A stretch of 64,000 bases of DNA, taken from assembly GCA_036023115.1 (NCBI GenBank), contig JAYKKT010000073.1:13765001-13829000 (forward strand), written 5' to 3'. Below, piece after piece: positions 35,561 through 47,815 of the stretch. Origin of the DNA: Brasenia schreberi (lineage: Eukaryota > Streptophyta > Magnoliopsida > Nymphaeales > Cabombaceae). The notes under the pieces were generated by a model that saw only the letters and a program-made list of their open reading frames with translations, did no database searches and was not told where the DNA came from. The translations under genes and the position numbers were made by a program. Within the stretch, counting starts at the first letter, position 1. The number at the start of each line of letters is the position of its first letter.

Positions 35561-35904
35561 GAACTGTGGAGTACTGTTCTTCAGTTAAAAAGGGGTTTAT
35601 CTGTTGTCACCTTTTATATGTTTGTACTTTTGTAGTGATATAGAGGATCAATAATGTAGGAAACCTGTCTTAATAAATGGACGAAATTTTGCTTCACAAC
35701 TTGGTAATAATCTTGTTTTTCTCCCCTACTGTTCATGTTCACAGTCATAGTCTATTCAGCACTTGATATATTCGTTTGGTTGATCAACATGTAGCCCTAT
35801 TCGGATTCGAAATTCATTTGAATCTGCATAACCGGCTTGCATAGCATCTGAATCTCCATCAACTCCTCGAATATGAGGAATCCTATTTTCTGATTTCAAC
35901 GAAC

Positions 35905-36460
35905 AGATGCATGTCGATAGGTTCGCAGATACCGCACCACCAACTTCGTCAACAAAACTGTAATCAGCGTAGCGTAGGGATTCTCAAACAAGCTCATCAT
36001 GAATTTGACCCACAAGATCCTCTCAAAATCATCATCGATTCTGCTCGTTGGGATCTCCTTATTCTGTATTTGAAAGGTTAGTTCATCAACAAATTCTGTG
36101 TTGCCATATGGAACCAGGACCCGCAGGTGCATAATTAGCTCAGACGAGATAGAAGAGAAATAGTAAGACTATAGATGATCCTATTCAACATAATATACAA
36201 AGGAAATAGCTTTTCAAGAGTTATATGCATCCCGCAACTCATACGTGGGACTACATACGTACTAGAAATTCGACAAATCCGGTAACATATTAAGGTACAA
36301 CCATTGCTTTATCATAGTGAACTATACAAAAGGAACGCTTCATTTGTAGAAGCAAGTTGATCTTACCATGTCAATGCCGGCACTAATTCCAGCTTCAACT
36401 GAAATGAATAGTTTTCATGTGGAGGGGAGGTGATCTTGTTAATGCCCGCCCTGTCACCAA
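35905..36460 (-). pseudogene. GH3 beta-glucosidase fragment
   Basis: Glycoside hydrolase family 3 enzymes release glucose from beta-glucans in plant walls. Two adjacent exon remnants are visible. At about 36366-36458 the minus strand gives GINKITSPPHENYS, then, after a one-base slip, VEAGISAGIDM and a good donor (gtaaga). At about 35960-36120 it gives VLVPYGNTEFVDELTF and IPTSRIDDDFERILWVKFMM, then LFENPYA. These match the end of the GH3 N-terminal domain. The acceptor before VLVPY reads CTGCGG instead of CTGCAG, so it is lost. No catalytic nucleophile region or C-terminal domain is present. The fragment lies on the same strand as, and inside, the HGSNAT-like relic. Confidence 0.7.
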
Positions 36461-37782
36461 ATGAAAGGAATAAAAAGGTACTTGCAGTCATGCGCTCAAT
36501 ATGCATTCCTCGTGAATTATGCTTACTGTAAAACGACAGGAGAAAGAAAGCAATTGTATGAACGAACCATTGTAGCCGATATTGCTTCCACAAAGTCAAT
36601 CAATTTTTCACATCTTGGTCAGCCTTTAGCCAAATTTCACACATTTCTGCCACCAAATAAGCTATTGCAATCCTCTGAGAAAGGCACAAGAAAATATAAT
36701 AAAATAAAATCAATGAATAGGTAGAATCAGCTTCCGGTTGTGGCAAGGTTTCGCTCTTAAAGTAGCTGCTGATGCCAAGCCAGATTGAGGGGGATTATAA
36801 GAGGACGACAATTACAGCAAGCAGAAACCCTTGGTTGGATCATTTACTAAGAGTGCGGTCTTTCTAGCATCACGTCTCTCCTAGGAACTTTACATAGTTG
36901 TTATGCATGCCTGATGAGAACATTATAAATAACTTGTAAATAGAGGACACTAATCCCATATTATTATCAATAAATGAGGCTGAACATTTGGATGATGCTA
37001 GGGGCACCGTTTATTTCAGGGTTCCTAAAAAAGACAGATTTTCAGGTAATATTTGGGCTGATTACTTAATATGATACATATTATATATATATATATATAT
37101 ACACACACGAGGTATCCATCCTGCCTCACGAAAGACGGGTTTTCTAGTAACAAGGGTTCAAGGTACACCTGCCCAGGTTATATATATTTATTTATTTATA
37201 AATATTTTATATAAATATAACTATACATATATGCATAATAACTTTTACTTTATTACAATAAAATACCATTAAAAGCTATATTTTATGTCAAATATATAAT
37301 ATTAAATATATATTTAAAATATTTTTATAGGTTGAAGTGGGGCGGAATAGAGCAGGATTGGATTGTAATGAAAATGTGAGGGATAGGTGCGGGTTTGATC
37401 CCTAAGACCCATGGAACGGAAAGAGGCGGGTGAAGTGTATAAAGTGGATTGGATTGTAACTTTTAGTATATTAATATAAAATATTATTAAAAAGTTATAT
37501 TTTATGTAGAATATATAATATATAAAAATATTTGACCGAAAATGTGAGTGACGGATGCAAGTTTGATCCCCCAAGACTCGCATAATGGAGCGGATGCATG
37601 TAGAGTGAAAACCAATTCTATCATGTTGCCATTTTTTATTTTATTATTATTTTATATATATATGGAACCGAAGGCTTAAGTACCACATCTTGAGCAATTT
37701 GTGATACACATTATTTTTCGCAAAGAATGTGTAGATAAACATGTTTATCCACCGTTACAGAAAAAATGAAACTACGTGGTAC
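36461..37782. other. Intergenic or intronic, no further exon found
   Basis: AT-rich, with a (TA)n run at about 37081-37102. The stretch 37320-37600 contains two similar 'agtggg...gggatgcg...tgatcccc.aagac' blocks about 170 bp apart, possibly an old duplication. No HGSNAT or GH3 exon could be recognised. Confidence 0.35.
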
Positions 37783-38804
37783 CTGAAGGACTCCCATCCA
37801 ACGAATGCGTGTCAAATCAAAAGATATGATGGAAATAACCCCCTGTAAAGATAATTCACTAAAGTAGTTGACTACATTATGAGGATGGTGGAGAACCATT
37901 CTAAATGACAATTGTCAAGAGCTAATACGAATAAATGATATAGGTCGAATAAAAAAGGTTAAAAAGTATCATTATTCATACTTTTTTTTTAACTTATCCT
38001 TTCAATCTTTTTTCTAAAATTATTTCGTTCATCTTTTCCAATCTTATGATCTCTCCCTCCACATACTATCTTCTAAATAAACGTATACATTACACGAAAT
38101 CTTTTAAAAAACGATGTACCTATATATATTTTAAACAAAAATATATTTTAAGCATATTTCATCATGAGTAATAAAAGATTAATACAGTTCAATCACGTCA
38201 TGTTCTAGATAAAGATGTGCTACTCTTCAAATAAGAGCACGACATAAGCATTTGTCCTTTAAATAAAAAGTGTTTTAGGTATGTTTTACCATTCATTACT
38301 ATTTCCTTCCTTCATCTGAAGTGTCCATCGTGATTCTATCAATTTATTATGAAATTCATTTTGAGATTGACATAAAGGTTAAGAGTAACACATAAAAAAA
38401 TTAGAAAGGAATTAAGATATATCAATAAAGAAATAGGAAACAATTCGAGAAAGATTGAAAATGAAAGAGTTAAAGAGATCAACAGTTGTTAAAAATAGAT
38501 TGAACTATTAAAAGAGAAAACGAGATTCGTTGGATGGAGAAAGATCGAAAAAGATTGTTGGGAGGAAGAAAAAATGTGATGGCATATAGTAGCATACGAA
38601 AAGAGAGAAAGAAGGAGAATGTGCAGCAGAGTATATGTTTAGTCAAATAAAATATATGAATAATAATTATAATAAAAAAAAGTAAAAAAGAAACAAGAGA
38701 AATATAACGGGCAATCTTACATTGGAGGATAAGGCCCAAGATAAAAATAGCTTAGCTTCTCGAAGTACAGCCTTTTTGGTTGCGGCAGAATGATCTGGTA
38801 GACT

Positions 38805-40578
38805 CTGCAATTGAAAGGCGAAGTACAAGTTAGTGATCTAGTAATTATGCACAATCATAACACCATTCGAAGTGATCGAGAAAAGCTCTACCTTACCTAG
38901 ACATCAAGGAATTGCTTCTAAAGTAAAAGATTAATTCTGAAACTCATACTGAAACCAACAGAAGGAACCTAAACTTCACAAAGGAAATTAAAATAAGAAA
39001 ACTTATATGAACGCCCGTACGAGCTTGCATGGAAGACGGAATCATGCGTTCTAAACTCATGAAGATCAGACAGTGAAGCAAGCTAATGTTGGAAAAAATT
39101 GTAACATTACATGCATAAATAACTAATATACAATAATAATGTTAAAATCAAGAACAATCATATATCTAAAGAAAGAAATTCATGTATAAACTGTACAAGA
39201 AAACAAGCAAATAAAATATGATGAGCAAAACTTATTTGTGCGAGTCTCTCTTACAGACTTACCTTAGAGAAATCAACCTCCTATAGAATATGAATGGGTT
39301 GCACTATTCTCTAAGATAAAATACACACGGCAAGAGTACATACTTAACTCAAGCCGAGCTCGACCATGCTTCAATCACCTTAACCAGATAAAGGAAGGAA
39401 AACAAGCAACATCGAGAAACTACAAGAAACAGGTACCGTGGGTGGAGAGAAATTACGATGAAAGGAGAGAGAGTGTGTTATTATTAAGTGTGGATTAGAG
39501 AAGCCCTATTCCCACTTTATAGTAAAATACGGGTATATCTCAGATCAACCGAAGCATCTTTTCAATCTCGTAACCATTTCCGCGTAAATCCATTTAACTA
39601 TTAAATCAAAACTTTCTCGTACAAAAACATAAACCAAAGATCAAAAATAATTCTCAAACTCAAATATATGGTCTAACATGTCCTTCCAAAACTCTTTGAA
39701 GTAAAGTTCATGTGCTACCAACAATATAAAAAGACATATAAATTTCTTTCATTTTTAATATGGGACTAAACTTTGTCTCTTGGTTTACACATGCATAAAT
39801 CCATACGTGACTTTTAAGCTTTAAGAATTTTACATATATCAAACATGCATCAAAATTGCATCAAAATGAATATACAAAAATATAACCGTGAGTTGGACAT
39901 ATGCCAGCTGCTAAAATCAAACTGAAGTCGAGTAAGATAGTATGGTGCACACTATTCACAGTCAATCAAGTCGTCTTATCATTCGTGAAGAAAGATTTTG
40001 CATTACATTTACGCTAAAGCTACGCAATCCAAAAGAACAGAGATGTCACTGTTTTTGCAGTCTCAGTTTTTGAACACTTGGACGTTTCATGACTCTCAAA
40101 GTTTCAAAAGCTCCGTCTTTTTCTAACTCAATTGTCACGCAACAGTAGGAATATGCCACTGGATATCTCTCTTCTTCATCCTCGCGGGCGGGTCATGGCC
40201 AAACCGATGCATTAAAAAGGGACGATAAAATCCCCATCAAGTTAAAATAACTGTAATATCTTCGCGACTATATATGTACATAAATAAATACGTAAGAAAA
40301 ACTCCCCAAGAAACGAGAAATCGTATTGCAGCATTAGCTTCAACTACCATCTATTTCAGTACGACGCACTTCGCGTTCCTCTACTTTTTGCGCTCCGAGG
40401 AAAGAAGCAAAAATACCATAAATGCAGGCAGCGGATGATACGACGATGATAGAAAGGGAAATATGATGTACCGCGTGATGTCTTAAAAAGATGTACCGAA
40501 CGCGTCTCCTATAAAGATGACAATTTGAATCCAATTCGTGGTTTTCAGAATTGAAACCCGACCCTACAACAAGGCAAA
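38805..40578. other. No gene recognised
   Basis: The N-terminal exons of the HGSNAT-like gene were expected here on the minus strand, but none was found. The sequence is AT-rich and lacks clear open frames. Confidence 0.35.
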
Positions 40579-40579
40579 A

Positions 40580-40695
40580 CATATAGAAAAAATGAGAGGC
40601 TGAGCAGGACCGGGTGGCAAGGCGTATAGAAATAATGAGAGGCTGAATAGGTGGCAGGACGTATAGAAAAAATGAGAGGCTGAACAGAACCGGGT
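40580..40695. repeat. Three imperfect ~40-bp tandem repeats
   Basis: Units start at about 40581, 40624 and 40661, each with 'tatagaaa.aatgagaggctga'. Spacings are about 43 and 37 bp, as the middle copy has lost a short segment. They create the repeated S-A-S-H-F-F-Y peptide in the overlapping minus-strand frames at 40340-40876, which I do not regard as a gene. Confidence 0.85.
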
Positions 40696-41779
40696 TTGAA
40701 GTGGATCCGTTTCGACCTGTTTTCGAGTATATATAGAGAGACCCATGCCAAACATAGAGGCATTCTATGCTAGATTCTAATAGACAATGTATGAAGTAAC
40801 ATGAATCACACATATTGAGGGAGTGGTCAATATTAATACAAAGATCAATATCATTTAATGCATATAAATATGACACGAGATAAATCTGGCATCTCTTTAT
40901 ATATATAAAGAAAAAGTGTAAGGTTTTCTTATTCTTACCTAAATCTCATTAGGTGAGCAGCAAGATCTTGAAAGAGAGAGAGTTTGTCTCGCACTTTTCT
41001 TCCATAGAGCTTCAAAAGCCAGGATTTATAAATTGTTTAGGAGGGTAATTGTTAGTAGTAGACATTCCATGAGTTCTCTTTCTCGCACAGGGCTTTTCAT
41101 ATTTACTATCACTGCTTTTAATTTTCGTATGATCTTATGGATTGGCCTCGTGAATAACCATTTTTCAGCTCTGATGATTTGAGGTTTGTTCCTTTCCAAG
41201 ATTTTATATTTAGCTTATTATTGATGTTTTTATTTTAGTTAAGTACTAATATGCCAATCGTTCACTATTATGCTGAGGATCATAAAATGAATCCCATGTT
41301 TCTTCTTTAAAAAAGTTGGTAATTTATTTATTTGTGATAATATATGAATTTGCTTGTGCTTTTTCTCAAAAGTGTGATTTCCTTGTATTATTGGGAAGAA
41401 GTGATAGAAATTTCTTTAAGTATTGAGCCATTGTAAGGTGGGTGCAAGGCAGCATGTGCCACCACATTGTAGGTACAGGACAGGATGTGCGAAACATGGG
41501 TACTACAGATGCCCTCATGTTTCCGGTTTGATTTAGCTGTATGGACTTTTCTTAAAAGGCTGCTGCAAATGAGGTCCGATTCTTGGAAATAACTAAATGA
41601 TCCGACGAGAGTCCGAAATGGTAGAACAAAAGGATTGGATTCGGAAAGGACGCTTATAAATAGCTTCTCTCTCTCTCTCTCTCTCTCTGGATTCGGGTCC
41701 AGGTCAGGTCGGGGTTGATCGGGTCGTGTCAATATTGCCATCCCTAGTTGATGGCTTGTTCTTTAACTCAAGACCTTCT
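40696..41779. other. Intergenic, no gene recognised
   Basis: It includes a CT microsatellite at about 41662-41688. The minus ORF 41388-41741 overlaps that repeat and shows no known domain. Confidence 0.4.
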
Positions 41780-41905
41780 TGCTGTAGATGATTTCCAGAG
41801 TTAACTGCTAATGTGGTACAATATCAAGCTCTACGATATCAAAGAATCCATGTAGCAGACCACACTTAGTGTTGGGAGAGGCCCGTTTTTTTTTTGTTGT
41901 TGTTT
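41780..41905 (+). mobile_element. Truncated RTE LINE 3' end
   Basis: The words 'gagttaactgctaat', 'tatcaaagaatccatgtagc', 'agaccacacttagtgttggga' and a following T/(gttgtt) tail match the family 3' UTR. A similar piece lies at 45640-45770, in the equivalent position of the duplicated block. Confidence 0.65.
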
Positions 41906-44221
41906 TATTGTTCTCTATATAGTTGGACATTCCTTGATTATAATTATGATGGTGATCAATGCAGCGAGGCTATTCTACTTCACTTTCAACATTATTTCGT
42001 AATGATTAGTACAATTGTTGCAATAGCCATTGCTTCCTCTAACATTATTGGTTTTCAGCATTATCTAGTAATAACTAGGAACTATTTCTTGATGACTTTA
42101 TATATGCCATCTTTAACTGTGGCTCACATCTTTGAATCGTGATCAAGGCTACTATATAATTTCTGTTTCTTTGTGATGGGAAGTTCGATGTGCATTAGAA
42201 CAAAAAACTAAGGAGAAATGGAGTCTCAATAGCCTCAAAATTCTTTAGTTCAAAGTTTCAGGGTACAGTCCATATCATACAGAAATTATTTAGGTCATAG
42301 GACTACCATAAGGACTACCCTACTTTAGAATGTGTTAGTGATAGTCTCTGAATAGTTACAGCACAAAGCACGTAGAGCTTCCCAATGTATAGCGTTTCTC
42401 AGTTGTTTAAATGTTACAACTCACATACATACATATATATATATATACATAAACATGTGTGCAAAAGTATATACACATGCACGCATACACACATACATAT
42501 GTATGTGTGTGTAGAACAATGAAACATGAACAGTTATGGCTCATCTTAGCTCTAGTCATACATAGCCTCATGTATTTGATAGACAATCTCATGTATATTC
42601 TAGAAAAACATGACAAACAATTAATTGTACAAATTTAATTTACGACCGTATTTGTGTTTGGAAGCTAGTTTTTGGCTCAAATGAGCAAAAAGATCACTAT
42701 TCACCCAGGGAAATTTACATGTTTCCACAATTCAACCTATTGAAGTATCTTTCTTTCTAGAAGTTAGTATGTTTTCTGGCTTTTCAAGAAACTAGGTTTT
42801 CCAAGTTTTAGGATGTCTACCTTGCATTATATCTAGCTATGAGTACGACTCATGTTAACCAAAGGAACAAGGCAAGCCATGACAAAAGATGAGCAAGATG
42901 AACAGACCAGCTCAAGTAGGCATGCATAGCTTGAGCCAAAGTGTTAAATCGGTCTGAATCCCCACACTTTGATTTTCTAATCTCAGTCCCACGCAGATCA
43001 CTCCCTTTACCAGTGAAATGAAGCTAAAATGCGTCAGTTAGGATGTAGCTGTAAACATACAAATATTTTTTATGCTTAGCTTGTTATTTGTAAATGGCCT
43101 ATCATTAACGAATTTCAATACTTTCCATGTTTTCCAAGAAAAAATTAAGCAGATGTGAGCATCCCATGGAAAGAGAAATTCATGACATCACAGAAAATGT
43201 TGTCATCCGCAATGATCCATCAAGCATAAGAGTCACGGATGTCCTAAGGAGCTTACTCGAAGATCTTCAAGCTGAAGGTCCCAAGTTTGAAACCCAGGGT
43301 GAGAGCATATCTGGTAGGGGAATCTGCCTTTCCGCAGCTTATCTGTAAAAAGGAAAAAGCATTCATCATACTAATAGGCAGTAGATCTCAATGCGCCAAT
43401 ATATGTTAATGAATAGCAATGGCTTACAGGTTTCAGAAACAGAAAAAGATTTTCCAGCTCACATATTCAATGTAGAGAATAATGTCAAAGAAACTGTCTG
43501 TTTGAATAACTTCTCTGTACTTCATTTTCACACCAAGATAGTTAACCATGAAGTCCACCAAATCATCTAACCATAACATATAGAACAGAAAATATGATCT
43601 AAGTAAAATTAAATTGCAAAAGATTTAATCCATTGCAAGTATCAAATCATGACCCTCTTCAACTAGAATGTTTTATGACAAGCATTTCATGGAGCAGAGG
43701 CGTCCTCTGTGATGAAAATATATTTTCAGTTCCAAAGTGAAGTTCTGGCTCGCTAGAAGCAAAAGTTAATTCATATGTCGAAGTATCTGCCAAAAGAAAG
43801 AATTCTTTATCAAAATCTTACCAAGTATTTTCTAACGTGTATGTTTACGGATGATGGAAGTCAATTGGCAACAATATGGAGGTGGTTTATCCAACATATA
43901 TAGAAATGTTATAAAGGTGTATATATTCATCCACATCCACAACCACAAAGAGGAAGAGAGGAGAGATAGAGTTAGCCATGGATGATGTAGAAAAGTCAGC
44001 TATAAAGTGGTAGCAGGCTTCTCCTAGACTTGCAGAATTCAAATGGAAACACAGAATAAAGGACATGATCAACACACGCCCAGCTCAGGAGAGCCACACC
44101 ATCTTTACTTTTAGAAATGGAAACTCTTGATCAATGGGCAGCAGCAACCAGCAATTGCACCCTCAAAACTTTCGAAACAATTTATGTTGCTTATATTGTT
44201 TATTCCTTGCCTACCAACACT

Positions 44222-45400
44222 ATATCATCAAATAGCAGTGCATAGGGATCGCCAGAGCTTCAATTGGCAGCATCAGACGTGCCCGAAGTGGCTACAAATG
44301 ATGAAACCATGACAGGCTCCTCAGTTGGATTTTTTGTGAATAATTCGAGCCACCACTAACAGTAACTCTTGGTTTAATGTCAATGCCGGATGAAGCTGCC
44401 CCCAATGGGTGTTCAGAAGTCCCTGGGGTCTAGCGAAGGCACGGTAGCATCACCCAAGTCATCTTCATCAACCACAACCTAATCATACTCTGACCTTGGT
44501 GATCGAGTGCTGAAAAATTACTTGTCATTTCCATTCCACTCATCCTAAGAAACAAACCATATGAAATTCGTAAAGTGGATCCACTGAAACAGATAGAGCG
44601 CCCTGTTAACTAACATTAGCAAAGATGGAAAACACAAGCTTCAACATAGAGTCATGGTGAGGTGAAAATCCACAAAACATGGGTCGAAGTTCCATTGTAA
44701 TATGGCCTCGTGCAAGGAGTGAAAGGTAACAGCTGATCAGTCAATAATGCCAACTTCCACAAACAAGCAAAGGTCATTTGAGGTGTTAAGCAAGGATTTT
44801 GAAAGATATTTTACCTAAAGGATTGCATATTATCAGCTCACAGAACTGCTTGTGAAGAGTTCGGATTTAACTGATATGGAAGAGATTAGTACTCCATAAT
44901 TTATGTCCTGGAAAGCAGATACCCACCAACAAACATTTGTTTTACAGGTTCATGCTAGCACTTGAGTGCAATGTTATAATCAAACACAAGATCAAAAAAT
45001 TATCAGCAAATCAACTCGGGTCAAGCCTAATTCATGTCGACTGAACTCATCTGCATGACACCGCCAAGGTCGCTCGAGGAACAGTTAATCGCGATGCCTA
45101 TCATGGCCAAACGAATCCCAAGTTTTCCATAGACAAATTTCAAGAGAAAAAACCATAAAATAAGGCATGAAACAGTAGGCACAAGAAGAGGAACGCTGAT
45201 CATGCCTTCTTCTCTGAAAAACAAAATTACATCATAATCTCTGCTCAAGGGCCCATGAGCAATCCGTTCAATCAGTGCACAGATAGATACATAAAAACAA
45301 TCCAACAAACCATGCCTATCCACGAACCTGATTGTACAACAAAATGTCCACTGAGATAGCAGCATGTGGTTCCCGATGCAAGATTGACGGAGATTCCAAT
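44222..45400 (-). pseudogene. Unrecognised membrane-protein gene remnant, copy A
   Basis: Minus-strand exon-like blocks: 45311-45400 ending HAAISVDILLYNQ at a donor-like gttcgt; about 45090-45212 after an acceptor, reading EEGMISVPLLVPTVSCLILW and FFLLKFVYGKLGIRLAMIG (one membrane helix); and 44420-44520 reading SEYD, a TAG, then VVVDEDDLGDATVPSLDPRDF and a stop. I do not recognise the family. Both duplicate copies share the TAG between the D/E residue and the V-L/V-VDED block. Either the protein really ends there or the parent was already broken before duplication. Confidence 0.35.
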
Positions 45401-45479
45401 GATGTTCGTGGCATGAATAAAGAGTTGAGATTCATGTATGGTCAATTGGTCATACTGAGAAAGATTGTGATCATAATCA

Positions 45480-45775
45480 AGTTGCTACAGAAAATTTTCA
45501 GTATGGATAGATGTGATGAGAGAGAGACACCTAAATATGTTTGGCCATGTAAAGAGGTGACCAATGAAAAGGTGTGATAAACGAGTCAGTAAACACTCTA
45601 AAAGAGGAAAAGAAAAGCCGCAAAAATATTAAAAGGAAACTATTAAACATGATATGGCTTTTTCGGAGTTAACAGCTTATATAGCATAAGATCAGCTCTA
45701 TGGTATCAAAGAATCTTCTAAGTAGCCAACCCCACTTAGCATGGGAGAAGGCTTGGTCATATGTTAGTTTTGTGT
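45480..45775 (+). mobile_element. Truncated RTE LINE 3' end
   Basis: It starts with the ORF end (MDRCDERETPKYVWPCKEV, the degenerate counterpart of the family segment before the stop) and runs through the 3' UTR words 'gagttaacagct', 'atcaaagaatctt', 'agccaaccccacttagcat' and 'gagaaggcttgg'. It separates the two copies of the segmental duplication. Confidence 0.65.
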
Positions 45776-46476
45776 CAACTCTTCTCTGACTATAATCGTT
45801 TTTTTTCTAGATTATAATTATGGGTGGTCAATGCCACGAGGCCATTCTACTTTGCTTTCAGCATTTTTTGTAATGTGTAAATGGAAAAGGCATTGGTCAT
45901 ACTAATAGGCAGGAGATCTCAGTGTGGCAATATATCCTAATGAATAACACAACGGCTTACATGTTTCAGAAACAGAAAAAGATTTTTCAGCTCATATATT
46001 CAATCTAGGGAATCGTATCAAGAAAACTTCATCTGTTAACTTCTCTGCATTCCCTCATTTTCACACCGAGATAGTCAACCACGAAGTCCACCAAATCAGC
46101 TAACCATAACATATAGAACAGAGAATTGGTTCTAGGTAAAATTTAAATTACAAAAAAAATATCCATTGCAAGTATTAAATCATGGCCCTCTTCAACTAGA
46201 ATGTTTTATGACAAAAGCATTTCATGGAGTGGAGGCGTCCTTTGTGATGAGAATACATTTTCATTTCCAAAGTGAAGTTCTGGCCTTGCTCGCAACAGAA
46301 GTTAAATTGTTATCAAGATTTCGAACCAAAAAAATAATTTCTTATCAAAATTTTACCAAGTATTTACATACATTATCATGGATGGTAGAAGTCAAGTAGC
46401 AACAAATATGGAGGTGGTTTCTCCTACATATACAGAAATTTTATAAAGGTATATACATTCATCCACATCCATGACG

Positions 46477-46541
<65 letters not shown>

Positions 46542-47815
46542 CATATCTGATGTAAAAAAGCCAGCTTTAAAGTGACAGTAGTTGCTTCCCCTAGACTTAC
46601 AGAGTTCAAACGAAAACACACAATAAGGGGCATGATCAACAGACACCCTGCTCATGAGAGCCACACCATATTTACTTTGAGAAATGGGAACCCTTGATAA
46701 ATGGGCAGTAGCAGCCACCAATTGCACGCTCAACAACTTTCGAAACAAGTTCCGTTGCTACTGTTGTTTCTTCCTTCTCTACAGCGCAGTATAACACCAA
46801 TCCAGAAGCGTTGCCAGAGCTTCAATCGGCAGCATGAGATGTGCCTGAAGTGGCTACAAATGACTAAACCACGACAGGCTCCTCAGTTGGACCTTTGGTG
46901 AATAATTGGTGCCACCACTAACAGGAACTGTTGGTTTAATGTTAATGCCGGATGAAGTTACTAAATCTGATGATACTCTCGACTGGACCCACTAGGGAAG
47001 CCTTTCACCTCCAATGAGTGTTCAGAAGTCCCGGTGGTCTAGTGAAGGAGCTGGAACGTCACCCAAGTATCTTCATCAACCAGAACCTATTCATCCTCTA
47101 CGCCTGGTGATGGAGAGCTGAAAGAATTACTTGTGATTATCATTCAACTCATCTCAAGAAACAAAACCATAAGGAAATTGTAAAGTGGATCCACTGAAAT
47201 AGAGAGAACTCTCTGTCAACTAACATGAACAAAGAATGGAAAAGACAAGTTTCAAACATCTGTTTTATAGGTTTGTGAAAAGTTCGAATTTAGCTGATAT
47301 GGAAGAGATTACTACTTCATAATTTATGCCCTGGAAAGCAGACAACCACCAACAAACATTTGTTCTATAGGTTTGTGCTAGCACTTGAGTGCAATGTAGA
47401 TCAAAATATTATCAGCAAATCAACGCGGGTCAAGCCTAATCCGTGTCACCTGAACTCAGTTGCATGACACCAACATGGTCGATTTGGGCACAATTAATCG
47501 CATCACCTATCATGGTCGAACAAACCCCAAGTTCTCCATAAACAAATTTCAAGAGAAAAACCACAAAATAAGGTATAAAGAAGCAAGCACAAGAAGAGGA
47601 ACGCTGATCATGTCTTCTTCTCTCAAAAAAGTTACTTCATAACCTCTGCTTCAAGATTAAATTCAGTGATCAATCTGTTCAATCAATGCACCGACTCAAT
47701 ACATAAAAAAATCAAACAAACAATGCCTACCAATGAACCTGATTGCAAAATAAAATGTCCGCTGAGATAGCAGCATGTTTTTGCCGGATACGAGATTGAC
47801 GGAGATTCCAGTGAC
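45640..47815. repeat. Segmental duplication, copy B
   Basis: Direct-repeat partner of copy A. It includes a long (GA)n tract at 46480-46537 where copy A has only 'gaggaagagaggagagatag' (43952-43971), so the microsatellite expanded after duplication. Confidence 0.8.
46480..46537. repeat. (GA)n microsatellite, 58 bp
   Basis: A pure GA tract inside segmental-duplication copy B. Confidence 0.96.

Larger units (their letters stand above)
27180..38804 (-). pseudogene. Heparan-alpha-glucosaminide N-acetyltransferase-like gene, degraded
   Basis: The family are multi-pass membrane acyltransferases (HGSNAT/DUF5009) that act on luminal sugars in animals; the plant substrates are unknown. Exons in transcription order: 38721-38804 (LPDHSAATKKAVLREAKLF), 37783-37843 (SFDLTRIRWMGVLQ), about 30195-30290 (VVYMVLLYGLHVPDWEF), 29941-30057 (VKCGVRGDSGPACNAVGF...), 28371-28437 (GLHFGHILVHFK), 27623-27700 (DHKARILQW...LLGYSLDFCG), about 27440-27528 (MHFNKALYSFSYMCVTAGASG) and 27180-27335 (RRLSKVAEWLGRHALAVYAFVACN...FYWKSPENN). 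Most join at GT-AG sites. Breaks: one-base losses in the exons at 38.7, 37.8 and 27.6 kb, and an in-frame TAA at 27443-27445. The exon expected between RVK and SVMAI was not found, nor were the N-terminal exons. A LINE and a GH3 fragment interrupt it. Confidence 0.8.
41780..45405. repeat. Segmental duplication, copy A
   Basis: Direct-repeat partner of 45640-47815. Collinear anchors are the LINE tail at 41780-42000, then 43350-43760, 44100-44560, 44880-45000 and 45000-45405. Copy A has an extra 1.3 kb (about 42010-43350) that copy B lacks. Homology is obvious by eye but with frequent substitutions and indels, so the duplication is old. The most conserved parts fall in the presumed minus-strand exons. 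Confidence 0.8.

Noticed and set aside
40340..40876. 178-codon minus-strand ORF with repeated peptide
   Set aside because: The repeated peptide comes from the imperfect tandem DNA repeats at 40580-40695. There is no family match and no supporting splice or start context.
46392..46748. ORF with (SL)n stretch
   Set aside because: It is a translation of the (GA)n microsatellite in the duplicated block.
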